Assembly (NCBI GenBank): GCA_002478045.1 | Contig: DLLT01000016.1 | Span: 1 to 64,000, forward strand | Length of the DNA: 64,000 bases | From: Porphyromonadaceae bacterium UBA7555 | GTDB taxonomy: Bacteria; Bacteroidota; Bacteroidia; Bacteroidales; Muribaculaceae | Reading direction: 5' to 3' | In this document: positions 6,974 through 15,375 of the stretch, one piece after another | How the letters are laid out: the number at the start of each line of letters is the position of its first letter | Position numbering within the stretch: position 1 is the first letter of the stretch | Made by a program: the position numbers and the translations under genes | Notes under the pieces: generated by a model | The model's input: the letters and a program-made list of their open reading frames with translations, nothing else | The model's database searches: none | What the model was told of the DNA's origin: nothing

Positions 6974-9376
6974 TTAGTCGAAGACGTCGCCGACTGTAGC
7001 TTCCTCGGTTTCGGGTTCGGGGCCTTCGTAGCCATCGCATAGGCTGATGCCGGGCGGGAATGCGAATGACGTGCTTTGGCTGTACGGCAAAGTCCTGTCA
7101 TCGTAGACTTTGCGCATATAGCGGCCGTAGATAGGCAGAGCCATTTCGGCGCCTTGGCCGTCGGCCATGCTGTTGAAGTGTATGTATCGTTCGTCACCGC
7201 CGACCCATACGCCGGACACCAGCTCGGGCGTGAAGCCCATAAACCAGCCGTCGGCGTTGAAGTTGGTGGTACCGGTCTTGCCGCCGATTTGGGCTGTCAG
7301 CGCGTATGGGGCGCGGCGCAGGCGGTTGCCGGTGCCGGAGTCGACAACGTTGAGCAGTATGGACAATATGCGGTAATATGCCGTTTCGCTGATGACTTCG
7401 GTCTGGTTGGGCGAGAATTGGGCCAGGACGTTGCCGTTGTTGTCGGTGATGGCGGTGACGTATATGGGGTCTACGCGCATGCCCTTATTGGCAAAGGCGC
7501 TATATGCGGCCACCATCTCGCGTACGGAGACTTCGCAGGGGCCGAGGGCCAGAGACATCACCGAGGGCAATTTGTTGGTAATGCCGAGGTTGTGCATCAG
7601 GTTGACCAGTCGCGAAGGGCCGACTTCGTTGATTAGGCGTGCCGAAATCCAGTTGTTTGAATTGGTCAAGGCCCAGCGTAGATCCACCATTTCGCCGATG
7701 CGCGCGTGTCCGGAATTTCGCGGCGACCAGACGTTGCCGGCGGCATCGGTATAGGTGGGTTGTGCGTTGAGGAATGTGCTGCACGGCGAGAATCCGCTTT
7801 CCATAGCCAGGGTGTATAGGAACGGCTTGATGGTCGAGCCTATCTGTCGGCGGCCTATGGACACCATATCGTATTGGAAGAAGCGGAAGTCGGGTCCGCC
7901 GACGTATGCCTTGACGTGTCCGTTGCGCGGGTCCATGGACATAAATCCGTTGCGCAGGAATGACTTGACGTATAATATCGAGTCGCGCGGGGTCATAGTC
8001 TTTTCGACGGGTCCGTCGTAGGAGAATAGTGTCATTTCCACCGGGGTGTTGAACTGGCGCGTGATTTCGTCGTCGGAGAGTCCGGCGACTTTGGCTACGC
8101 GGTATCGCTCGCTTTGGCGTATGGCATTGCGTATGAGCTTTTCGCGTCCGGCGGCGCTGAGTTCGTTGGGATTAGTCGAGTATGGCATTCCGCGTTTTTC
8201 GCGGTCGAAGCGGCGTTGCAGGTTGGACATGTGCTCGTGTACGGCCTCCTCGGCGTAGCGCTGCATACGCGAGTCAATGGTGGTGTAGATGCGCAGGCCA
8301 TCTGAGTAGATGTCATAGTACGAGCCGTCAGCCTTGGGGTTCTTGGCTATCCATCCGTACAGTGGGTTGGTCTCCCATGCTATGGAGTCGTCAACGAAGC
8401 GCTGCTGATCCCAGGAGGGGTAATTGGAGCGTTCGGGCTTTTTGGCGGTGAGGTTGCGGCGCAGTTCTTCGCGGAAGTAGGGCGCGATGCCGTCGTTGTG
8501 GTCCATGCGGTGGAAGTCGAGGCCCAGCGGCAGGCTGCTGAGCGAGTCGCGTTTGGCTTCGCTTATCAGGCCGGCTTTCTGCATTTGTTCGAAGACGGTG
8601 TTGCGGCGTTTGAGGGCGCGTTCGGGGTGGCGTACGGGGTTGTAGTATGTCGGGTTTTTGACCATACCCACCAGCAGAGCCGATTCCTGAATGTTGAGGT
8701 TGCGTGCCTCCTTATTGAAGTATACTTGAGCGGCCGATTTGATGCCCACGGCGTTGTACAGAAAGTCGAATTGGTTGAGGTACATCTTGACAATTTCTTC
8801 CTTGGAGTAGTAGCGCTCAAGTTTGATGGCTATCATCCACTCGATGGGCTTTTGCATGGCGCGTTCGAAGATGCCGTCGCTCGGCGGAGTGTACAGCAGC
8901 TTGGCCAGCTGTTGGGTGATGGTGGATCCGCCGCCCGAGCTTTTGTCGCGTAGTATGACTGTCTTGACGATGGCGCGGAACAGGGCGCGGAAGTCAATGC
9001 CGGAGTGTTCTTCGAAGCGTGCGTCTTCGGTGGCTACCAGGGCGTCCACTACGTGCTGCGAAATTTCGTCATAGTCGGCGTAGACGCGGTTGCCGGTGCT
9101 GCGGAAGTAGCGGCCCATTTCGACGCCATCGGCACTGTACACTACTGAGGCAAAGCGGTCTTTAGGGTTCTTGAGCTCTTCGACAGGCGGCATATAGCCG
9201 ATGATGCCGTTGTATATCAAGATGAAAAACAGCAGGCCGGTGGCTGCAAGGCTGCCGAAGACTATCCACATACGGCGGACAATGAGGCGATTGCGCTCGT
9301 CGCGGCTCAGTGGAGCGCCGTCGTCTTGCTTGCGGCGGCTGTCTTGTGCATTATTGTCGGGTGTGATGATGCTCAT
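6974..9376 (-). CDS. mrcA: Bifunctional penicillin-binding protein 1A (transglycosylase/transpeptidase)
   Basis: Polymerises lipid II into glycan strands and cross-links the peptides, anchored in the inner membrane. One transmembrane helix lies near residues 35-57. The GT51 domain follows with the catalytic-Glu motif EDARFEEHSGID and the STITQQLAK motif. The transpeptidase domain has the active-site STIK, the SNN motif and KTGTTN. The ATG at 9376 gives 800 residues and a sensible 5' leader behind the promoter at 9420-9427; an upstream TTG at 9406 is less likely. PBP1A of this phylum are usually this long. The gene symbol follows common usage. Confidence 0.93.
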   Translation of the reverse strand: MSIITPDNNAQDSRRKQDDGAPLSRDERNRLIVRRMWIVFGSLAATGLLFFILIYNGIIGYMPPVEELKNPKDRFASVVYSADGVEMGRYFRSTGNRVYADYDEISQHVVDALVATEDARFEEHSGIDFRALFRAIVKTVILRDKSSGGGSTITQQLAKLLYTPPSDGIFERAMQKPIEWMIAIKLERYYSKEEIVKMYLNQFDFLYNAVGIKSAAQVYFNKEARNLNIQESALLVGMVKNPTYYNPVRHPERALKRRNTVFEQMQKAGLISEAKRDSLSSLPLGLDFHRMDHNDGIAPYFREELRRNLTAKKPERSNYPSWDQQRFVDDSIAWETNPLYGWIAKNPKADGSYYDIYSDGLRIYTTIDSRMQRYAEEAVHEHMSNLQRRFDREKRGMPYSTNPNELSAAGREKLIRNAIRQSERYRVAKVAGLSDDEITRQFNTPVEMTLFSYDGPVEKTMTPRDSILYVKSFLRNGFMSMDPRNGHVKAYVGGPDFRFFQYDMVSIGRRQIGSTIKPFLYTLAMESGFSPCSTFLNAQPTYTDAAGNVWSPRNSGHARIGEMVDLRWALTNSNNWISARLINEVGPSRLVNLMHNLGITNKLPSVMSLALGPCEVSVREMVAAYSAFANKGMRVDPIYVTAITDNNGNVLAQFSPNQTEVISETAYYRILSILLNVVDSGTGNRLRRAPYALTAQIGGKTGTTNFNADGWFMGFTPELVSGVWVGGDERYIHFNSMADGQGAEMALPIYGRYMRKVYDDRTLPYSQSTSFAFPPGISLCDGYEGPEPETEEATVGDVFD

Positions 9377-9419
9377 GCATGTAAAGTCGTAAAGGTGACG
9401 GCGCAACGCGCCTTGTGTG

Positions 9420-9427
9420 CAAAATTA
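9420..9427 (-). promoter_or_regulatory. -7 promoter box for PBP1A
   Basis: The minus strand reads TAATTTTG, matching TAnnTTTG, about 43 bp upstream of the ATG at 9376. Confidence 0.65.
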
Positions 9428-9479
9428 CAAATAATAACGGTTACGGCAAAATGAGCCGTAGCTTTCCGGTTTTTTTACG

Positions 9480-9516
9480 TAAAAAATACGTCCCGGCATC
9501 GTGTCGGCCGGGACGT
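9480..9516 (-). terminator. Terminator of the barrel protein gene
   Basis: A 10-bp perfect stem (9488-9497 with 9507-9516) followed on the minus strand by a T-rich run. It lies between the stop of the gene at 9598 and the PBP1A promoter. Confidence 0.75.
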
Positions 9517-9597
9517 GGTGTCGTGCAAAGCATCGGAGGCGTGCGTCATCAGGCACGCGCTATGCTCGGTGGCGGCATCAATAGGATCGCGTGAGTG

Positions 9598-10314
9598 TCA
9601 AAATGCGCGGAAATTGAGCTTGAGAGCCAGGGTGGGGTACACCTTGAGGGCATCTGCAATCTTATTGAAGGTGTTGTCGTCCTCGACTGCGGCATCGTCA
9701 ATTTCGTCGTAATCGGTGTACAGCTTGGGCTTGCCCTGGAACTGGACGCCGAGATCAATGGCGAAGTTGACTATCTTGCCGGGAATTGCGCGACCCCAAC
9801 CGATGCCGACGTAGGGGCGGAAGCTCTTGACTTTCAGGCCGCCGGAGATATTGCCCTGCGGATCGACGGGAATCTTGTAGTCGCCGATGACAGCGCCGCC
9901 GTTTTGGGCGACAATGGCTGACAATTCGGGAGCTTGGCCGGTGATTTTGAGCAATTCGCTACCGCCGAAGTATGCGCCCGCTGCTACGTAGAAGGGTACT
10001 TTGGGCACGGGGTAGACGTTGAAAATGACTTGACCTTGAACGCGGCCGAGGTCGCCTTTGAGGCTTACGGAGCCGGTGCGACTGACGGATGCGACGCTGT
10101 AAGCGTAATCGGCATTGGCATTGAAGGTGATGCCCGGCATATATGATACGCCGGCGCGGAGATTGACAAATCCGGTGATGGGTGTGGCCAATTCCACAGA
10201 CACGCCGTGGGTGCCTACGGCGGCGCCTATGCCGAGGTGATTGAATACATTGGGGGCGGCTTGCGCTGCCGTCATTGCGGCACAAAGCAGGATGGCGGTG
10301 AAAAGTTTTTTCAT
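9598..10314 (-). CDS. Outer-membrane beta-barrel protein, function unknown
   Basis: A 238-residue protein with a clear signal peptide (MKKLFTAILLCAAMTAAQA) and a mature part of alternating amphipathic beta strands ending in an aromatic residue (LKLNFRAF), the usual signal for insertion by BAM. The ATG at 10314 is chosen because it gives the signal peptide and lies about 70 bp after a promoter; the longer open frame upstream has no signal-peptide features. No motif identifies a ligand or enzymatic role. It has its own promoter and terminator. Confidence 0.8.
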   Translation of the reverse strand: MKKLFTAILLCAAMTAAQAAPNVFNHLGIGAAVGTHGVSVELATPITGFVNLRAGVSYMPGITFNANADYAYSVASVSRTGSVSLKGDLGRVQGQVIFNVYPVPKVPFYVAAGAYFGGSELLKITGQAPELSAIVAQNGGAVIGDYKIPVDPQGNISGGLKVKSFRPYVGIGWGRAIPGKIVNFAIDLGVQFQGKPKLYTDYDEIDDAAVEDDNTFNKIADALKVYPTLALKLNFRAF

Positions 10315-10389
10315 ATTCGGATAGCTTTTGGTTCGGATATAATTTTCTTTGATTAGGACGCTGTCATACAAAATGCCTGTATCCGAATG

Positions 10390-10397
10390 CAAAGGTA
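10390..10397 (-). promoter_or_regulatory. -7 promoter box for the barrel protein gene
   Basis: Minus strand TACCTTTG, matching TAnnTTTG, about 75 bp upstream of the ATG at 10314. Confidence 0.65.
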
Positions 10398-10471
10398 GCG
10401 CGCTTTGCCGGTTATTCCAAATCGAAGCGGCAATTTGTACCACTCTTGTCCTATTGGGGCATACGAATGTC

Positions 10472-11440
10472 TTATTTGGCAAAGCGTCTGAGCAGTCGTG
10501 CGGCGGCACGTCCAGTGCGGCTATGCCACAGCGGTATCAAGGCGCGATTGCGTTGTTGCAGGTTGTGAATCTCGCCGTAGGGTGATATGCGGCGCTCGGG
10601 GTGGTCGGCGATGGCATTGAGGAATTCGGCCAGACGCGTGTCCAGGCAAGCCACGGTGTCAGCGACGTGCGAAGGGGCGCGCAGCATAGCCAGGTATGCC
10701 GCCGGGTCGTTGTCCAGACGCCTGAGCTCGGCGATGAGGCTGTCAAGTGTCGCGTAATCGTTGATGCAGACAAATGCCTCGGGATTGAAGTCGTGCTTGG
10801 CCGCATCCGCACCCCAGTAGATAGGCACAGTGGCGGCGGCCAGCGGCTCGAGCAACTTCTCGGTGACGTAGCCCGGCATGGTCGAATTTTCGAGCGCGAG
10901 ATTAAATTTGTAGCCGCCGATAAAGGCGATTTTGTCTGCCACCCGCCCTCCGACATTATTGCGAAAAGCGCCGCCGTAGGCCAGAGGTCGGTAAGCCTCG
11001 ACGACATCGACAATTTCGAGCCGATGAGGATGACAATTAGACGCATTGCTCATCACCAGCGAGCAAAAACCGCGATTCAATGCCTCAACGTCTGATAAAG
11101 ACGGCGGACATGCCGCCTGGTCGCATTCGTATAGCATATACAGCGGATAGCGCAAATTGCGGCCGCCGCAGTCGCACTCGTAAAACGATAGGGCATAATC
11201 GCACTCGTTGAAATCCGGGAAATCATTTTCGCCCGTAAAATACACCTTCAGGCAGTCGTAGCTCAGATGTTCGCATCCCGGACCGCGCGAGTAGAACAGT
11301 ATATCCGGCACATCGTCCCCGCTCGGCTCCAGCACCGTCACCTGCCGTTGCGATGCCAGTGCCCGCACAAAGCGGTTATCCCGCCAATCAAACGAAGGCC
11401 AGAAATCCACAAATTTCACTGTCACCGCCCTATTTCCCAT
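10472..11440 (-). CDS. GT10-family glycosyltransferase (alpha-1,3/4-fucosyltransferase type)
   Basis: A 322-residue enzyme without a signal peptide. The central region carries the GT10 donor-binding signature: YKFNLALENS followed by GYVTEKLLEPLAAATVPIYWG. This fits the known fucosyltransferase pattern FxxNxxxEN...YxTEKL and binds GDP-fucose. Enzymes of this family add fucose to N-acetylglucosamine or glucose in Lewis-type or O-antigen glycans. The C-terminus (about 290-322) is basic and amphipathic, as in bacterial relatives that attach to the inner face of the membrane. No other glycan genes are adjacent, so the acceptor is unknown. The exact linkage cannot be read from sequence. Confidence 0.88.
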   Translation of the reverse strand: MGNRAVTVKFVDFWPSFDWRDNRFVRALASQRQVTVLEPSGDDVPDILFYSRGPGCEHLSYDCLKVYFTGENDFPDFNECDYALSFYECDCGGRNLRYPLYMLYECDQAACPPSLSDVEALNRGFCSLVMSNASNCHPHRLEIVDVVEAYRPLAYGGAFRNNVGGRVADKIAFIGGYKFNLALENSTMPGYVTEKLLEPLAAATVPIYWGADAAKHDFNPEAFVCINDYATLDSLIAELRRLDNDPAAYLAMLRAPSHVADTVACLDTRLAEFLNAIADHPERRISPYGEIHNLQQRNRALIPLWHSRTGRAAARLLRRFAK

Positions 11441-11508
11441 ATTCGGCTGTCGTTTTGCGTAATGTTTTAATGCTTAATATTATCTGTTAGGACTGTTCGT
11501 TCTTCCTG

Positions 11509-11516
11509 CAAAGTTA
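11509..11516 (-). promoter_or_regulatory. -7 promoter box for the GT10 gene
   Basis: Minus strand TAACTTTG, matching TAnnTTTG, about 70 bp upstream of the ATG at 11440. Confidence 0.65.
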
Positions 11517-11664
11517 CCCATATCTCCCGACATCCGCAATAGTCTGCCCTCACCCGTGCCCGTCCATTTTCTCTGAACACCCTCGAGAATTTGCCCTTAT
11601 GCATCCAAATTGTCCGAATATCGCAGTCGGAAGAAAATGTCAAGTTGCGAGGTTTGACGTGGTT

Positions 11665-11696
11665 GGGCGGTATGTCGCGAATAATGCGTAACTTTG
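11665..11696 (+). repeat. 32-bp direct repeat, left copy, containing a promoter
   Basis: Identical over 32 bp to 12795-12826. The two copies are 1130 bp apart and enclose the rhuM gene. The last 8 bp are the -7 box TAACTTTG. Confidence 0.9.
11689..11696 (+). promoter_or_regulatory. -7 promoter box for rhuM
   Basis: TAACTTTG matches TAnnTTTG and lies about 35 bp upstream of the rhuM ATG. It is the end of the left 32-bp repeat copy. Confidence 0.65.
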
Positions 11697-11731
11697 CAGA
11701 TGTCAGGATGACGCAGATATAAACAAAAGTT

Positions 11732-12757
11732 ATGGGAAAGGAAATACAGTTCATATTATATAACCTGCCTGATGGGAGCGGCGTAGTGCAGGCGTATATC
11801 GAAGATGAAACGCTGTGGTTGACCCAAAAGGCAATGGCTCAGTTGTTTGGCGTGGAGATCAATACCATAAACTATCATCTTAAAGAGATATACGCAAGCA
11901 TAGAGTTAGCTCAGGAGGCAACTATTCGAAAAATTCGAATAGTTCAGCAGGAGGGTAATCGACAGGTGAAGCGCGAGCGTATTTTCTATAATCTTGACGC
12001 AATTATCAGTGTGGGCTATCGCGTTAATTCGCAGCGCGCTACCTATTTTCGGCAATGGGCGACGAAGATTTTGAACGATTTCATCCGTAAGGGCTTTGTC
12101 CTTGATGATAATCGCCTGAAACAGGGGGAAACGGCTTTTGGGGTTGACTATTTTCGCGAACTGCTTGAGCGCGTGCGCTCTATCCGCGCAAGTGAGCGAC
12201 GTATATGGCAGCAAATCACCGATATATATGCCGAGTGTAGCATTGACTACGACCGTATGGCACTGACCACAAAGGAGTTCTATGCAATGGTGCAAAATCG
12301 TTTTCATTATGCTATTACGGGACAGACTGTAGCCGAAATAATCTACCGTGGAGCTGACCATTCCAAGCCTAATATGGGGCTGACTACGTGGAAGTATGCG
12401 CCTGACGGACGAGTGCTTAAGTCGGACGTGTCAATAGCCAAAAACTATCTTGACCCAAAGCAGATACGTCAGCTCGAGCGAACCGTATCGGCTTATTTCG
12501 ATTACATTGAGGGGCAGATTGAGCGCCATAATGCCTTCACGATGGAGGAATTTGCTGCGAGTGTGAACAAATTTCTGACCTTCAATGACTATCGTATTTT
12601 GCCTAATCGCGGCAGCATCTCGGCTACGCAAGCAAAGGCAAAGGCCGAAAGCGAATATGATATTTTCAATCGAACTCAGCAGATAGACTCTGATTTCGAT
12701 AAGGAAGTCCGAAGCGCATTGAGAGATACCGAGAGCAATAATGCCGACTTGAAGTAA
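11732..12757 (+). CDS. rhuM: RhuM family protein
   Basis: A 341-residue soluble protein of the RhuM family (PF13310), first noted on a Salmonella pathogenicity island and scattered across bacterial accessory DNA; its biochemical role is not settled. The N-terminal region (about 20-70) contains a helix-turn-helix-like segment, TQKAMAQLFGVEINTINYHL. The middle holds the family's conserved RATYFRQWATKILNDFIRKGF stretch, and the C-terminus is helical. RhuM-like proteins are often seen near restriction or toxin-antitoxin loci, but none is here. Codon use looks less GC-rich than that of its neighbours, and the gene is enclosed by a 32-bp direct repeat, which both suggest acquisition. Confidence 0.9.
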   Translation: MGKEIQFILYNLPDGSGVVQAYIEDETLWLTQKAMAQLFGVEINTINYHLKEIYASIELAQEATIRKIRIVQQEGNRQVKRERIFYNLDAIISVGYRVNSQRATYFRQWATKILNDFIRKGFVLDDNRLKQGETAFGVDYFRELLERVRSIRASERRIWQQITDIYAECSIDYDRMALTTKEFYAMVQNRFHYAITGQTVAEIIYRGADHSKPNMGLTTWKYAPDGRVLKSDVSIAKNYLDPKQIRQLERTVSAYFDYIEGQIERHNAFTMEEFAASVNKFLTFNDYRILPNRGSISATQAKAKAESEYDIFNRTQQIDSDFDKEVRSALRDTESNNADLK

Positions 12758-12794
12758 TGCGACCTGTGGGTCGGGGCAGATGCGGCGGGATGTG

Positions 12795-12826
12795 GGGCGG
12801 TATGTCGCGAATAATGCGTAACTTTG
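12795..12826 (+). repeat. 32-bp direct repeat, right copy, containing a promoter
   Basis: Identical to 11665-11696; here the terminal TAACTTTG serves the exporter gene that follows. Confidence 0.9.
12819..12826 (+). promoter_or_regulatory. -7 promoter box for the ABC exporter
   Basis: TAACTTTG matches TAnnTTTG, about 72 bp before the ATG at 12899; part of the right repeat copy. Confidence 0.6.
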
Positions 12827-12898
12827 TGGGCGAAAACTAACGCATGATGACATCGCGCGGCCGTGCAAGGCTCGGTGGCGCGAGACTACGATACTGTT

Positions 12899-14728
12899 AT
12901 GAAAGATTTTTTTGCGCTGTTGCGCCGCTTTGTTCCTCCGTATAAGAAGTATCTGGCACTGAATATTTTGTTCAATGTGCTGGCGGCGCTGCTGACGCTG
13001 TTTTCGTTTGCGCTGATTATCCCTATTTTGGAGATGCTGTTCAAAATCAATGCTACGCATTATGTGTACATGACGATGTCAGACGGCTCGTTCAAGGAGG
13101 TGATAGTCAACAATTTCTATTATTACACTCAGGAGGCAGTGGCGCTGTATGGGCCGTCGGCGACGCTGGCGTTGCTGGCTGTGGCGCTGGTGGTGATGAC
13201 GGCTTTGAAGACGGGGGCTACGTATCTCAGTCTGTATTACATCATTCCACTGCGTAGCGGCATCGTGCGCGATATACGCAACGAGGTCTACGACAAAATC
13301 ACTCGCCTGCCCATAGGATTTTTTACGGGTGAGCGTAAGGGCGATGTGATGGCGCGTATGAGCGGCGATGTGGCCGAAATCGAGAATTCTGTGATGGCGT
13401 CGCTGGATATGATGTTCAAAAATCCGGTGATGATTGTCGTGTGTCTGGCCATGATGGTGGCCGTGTCGTGGCAGTTGACGGTGTTTGTGTTTGTGCTGCT
13501 GCCTTTGGCCGGGATGGTCATGGGTCGCGTGGGCAAGCGTCTTAAGCGTCAATCTCTTGAGGGCCAGAATCAATGGGGCGTGCTGATGTCCAATATTGAG
13601 GAGACCTTGGGCGGGTTGCGTATCATTAAGGCTTTCAACGCCGAGGACAAGGTGCGCGCACGTTTCCATCGCGAAAATCAGGAGTTTTATCGTCTGTCCA
13701 ATCGCATTGCACGTCGCCAGTCGTTGGCGCATCCTATGAGCGAGTTTCTGGGCACGGCGGCCATTGCGATAGTGTTGTGGTTCGGCGGAACGCTTATCTT
13801 GGGCGGCAGCGCAGGCATCGATGCCCCGCAGTTTATATATTATATGGTGATATTCTACAGTATCATTAATCCGGCCAAGGACTTGAGCAAGGCGGCCTAC
13901 TCGGTACAGAAGGGCTTGGCATCGATGCAGCGCGTTGATAAAATCCTCGGGGCGGTCAATCCCATCGCCGACCCGGCGCACCCCAAGACGTTGCCGCCTC
14001 ATGCCGGAGCTATCAAGTACGACCATGTGTCTTTCAGTTACGGCGATCACAAGGTCATAGACGATGTGAGCCTGGACATCCCGGCGGGAGCTACCGTGGC
14101 CCTGGTAGGTCAGAGCGGCAGCGGCAAGTCGACGCTGGCCGACCTTCTGCCGCGTTTTTATGACGTTGACAGCGGCAGCATCACTATCGACGGCATCGAC
14201 ATTCGCGATGTGCGCGTACACGATCTGCGTGCGCTTATGGGTAATGTCAATCAGGAAGCCATACTTTTCAACGATACGTTCTACAATAATATCACCTTCG
14301 GTGCGCCGGCAGGTGCCACTCAAGAGCAGGTCGAACAGGCCGCCCGTATCGCCAATGCCCACGAATTTATCATCGAGAGCCCCGAGGGCTATCAGACCAA
14401 TATCGGCGACCGCGGCTGCCGCCTCAGCGGAGGGCAGCGTCAACGCATATCCATAGCGCGAGCCATACTCAAGAACCCGCCCGTGCTGATACTGGACGAG
14501 GCCACCAGCGCCCTTGACAGCGAGAGCGAGCAATTGGTTCAGCAGGCACTCGAGCGCCTGATGCAGGACCGTACCACCCTGGTGATTGCGCATCGCTTGT
14601 CTACTATCCGCAATGCCGATATGATATGCGTGATGCACGAAGGCCGCATCGTCGAGCGCGGCACCCACGACCGGCTTATGGCTCTCGATGGATACTATAA
14701 GCGCTTGGTAGACATGCAGTCATTTTGA
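12899..14728 (+). CDS. MsbA-like ABC exporter (fused membrane and ATPase domains)
   Basis: A 609-residue half-transporter that works as a homodimer in the inner membrane. The N-terminal half has six hydrophobic helices; the C-terminal ATPase has Walker A GQSGSGKST, a Q-loop in NVNQEAILFND, the signature LSGGQRQR, Walker B VLILDEATSALD and the H-loop IAHRLST. Relatives export lipid A (MsbA), lipids, glycans or peptides; the substrate cannot be told here, though a lipid A role is plausible for a singleton gene in this phylum. ATG at 12899 is preferred over GTG at 12863 because it starts the conserved MKDFFALLRRF. Confidence 0.92.
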   Translation: MKDFFALLRRFVPPYKKYLALNILFNVLAALLTLFSFALIIPILEMLFKINATHYVYMTMSDGSFKEVIVNNFYYYTQEAVALYGPSATLALLAVALVVMTALKTGATYLSLYYIIPLRSGIVRDIRNEVYDKITRLPIGFFTGERKGDVMARMSGDVAEIENSVMASLDMMFKNPVMIVVCLAMMVAVSWQLTVFVFVLLPLAGMVMGRVGKRLKRQSLEGQNQWGVLMSNIEETLGGLRIIKAFNAEDKVRARFHRENQEFYRLSNRIARRQSLAHPMSEFLGTAAIAIVLWFGGTLILGGSAGIDAPQFIYYMVIFYSIINPAKDLSKAAYSVQKGLASMQRVDKILGAVNPIADPAHPKTLPPHAGAIKYDHVSFSYGDHKVIDDVSLDIPAGATVALVGQSGSGKSTLADLLPRFYDVDSGSITIDGIDIRDVRVHDLRALMGNVNQEAILFNDTFYNNITFGAPAGATQEQVEQAARIANAHEFIIESPEGYQTNIGDRGCRLSGGQRQRISIARAILKNPPVLILDEATSALDSESEQLVQQALERLMQDRTTLVIAHRLSTIRNADMICVMHEGRIVERGTHDRLMALDGYYKRLVDMQSF

Positions 14729-14768
14729 CGCCGAGATAGGCCGACGTCGCCATGTCGCGCAAAATTGC

Positions 14769-14776
14769 TACCTTTG
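14769..14776 (+). promoter_or_regulatory. -7 promoter box for queF-queC
   Basis: TACCTTTG matches TAnnTTTG, giving a leader of about 95 nt before queF. Confidence 0.65.
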
Positions 14777-14789
14777 CACGACTTTATGG

Positions 14790-14834
14790 CCTCTAAAGAC
14801 TTTAATGTCCTTAAAGCCCCTAAGGACCCTAAGT
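14790..14834. repeat. Degenerate 9-bp tandem array, family B (5 units) in the queF leader
   Basis: Five in-register 9-bp units around the consensus TCCTTAAAG, for example CCTCTAAAG, TCCTTAAAG and CCCCTAAGG. It lies inside the transcribed leader. Related arrays are at 21289-21342 and 29114-29203. Confidence 0.75.
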
Positions 14835-14877
14835 TCGCCAATCAAAAAGAAAAACTGAATTCACAGAAAAATACACT

Positions 14878-15351
14878 ATGAGCCGTACACCGCAAGAAAT
14901 GCCGGGCGTAACCCTGCTGGGAAACACCGGCGTCAAATATCCCACCGACTACTGTCCCGAGATGCTTGAGACTTTTGACAATAAGCATCCCGACAACGAA
15001 TACCTCGTGACCTTCACCTGCCCCGAATTTACGGCACTATGTCCCAAGACCGGACAGCCCGATTTCGGCAAGATCATCATCTCGTACATTCCGCGTACAA
15101 AGATGGTTGAGAGCAAGAGCCTGAAGCTGTATCTATTCTCATTCCGCAATCACGGTGATTTTCACGAAGATTGCGTCAATATCATTATGAAAGACCTGTG
15201 CCGCTTGATGAATCCCAAGTATATCGAAGTCACCGGGCTGTTTGCACCGCGCGGCGGCATATCCATCATTCCCTTTGCCAACTACGGCGATGAAGACCAC
15301 AAGGAGATGGCTCGTGAGCGACTGATGGCCTCCTTCCGTAACAATATGTAA
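14878..15351 (+). CDS. queF: NADPH-dependent 7-cyano-7-deazaguanine (preQ0) reductase
   Basis: Reduces preQ0 to preQ1, the last free-base step before insertion into tRNA during queuosine synthesis; cytosolic. At 157 residues it is the short, unimodular type. The catalytic Cys55 (TALCP) and Asp62 match the positions known in Bacillus QueF, and the ESKSLKLYLFSFRNHGDFHED block carries the family signature for NADPH and substrate binding. queC follows after 24 bp, so the two genes form a small queuosine operon. Confidence 0.97.
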   Translation: MSRTPQEMPGVTLLGNTGVKYPTDYCPEMLETFDNKHPDNEYLVTFTCPEFTALCPKTGQPDFGKIIISYIPRTKMVESKSLKLYLFSFRNHGDFHEDCVNIIMKDLCRLMNPKYIEVTGLFAPRGGISIIPFANYGDEDHKEMARERLMASFRNNM

Positions 15352-15375
15352 ATTCCGTAAACGATATCGCAGAAT

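Noticed and set aside
14777..14877. Possible preQ1 riboswitch in the queF leader
   Set aside because: The leader does not show the preQ1-I pattern (short GC stem with an A-rich 3' tail pairing into the loop); the visible structure is explained by the 9-bp array.
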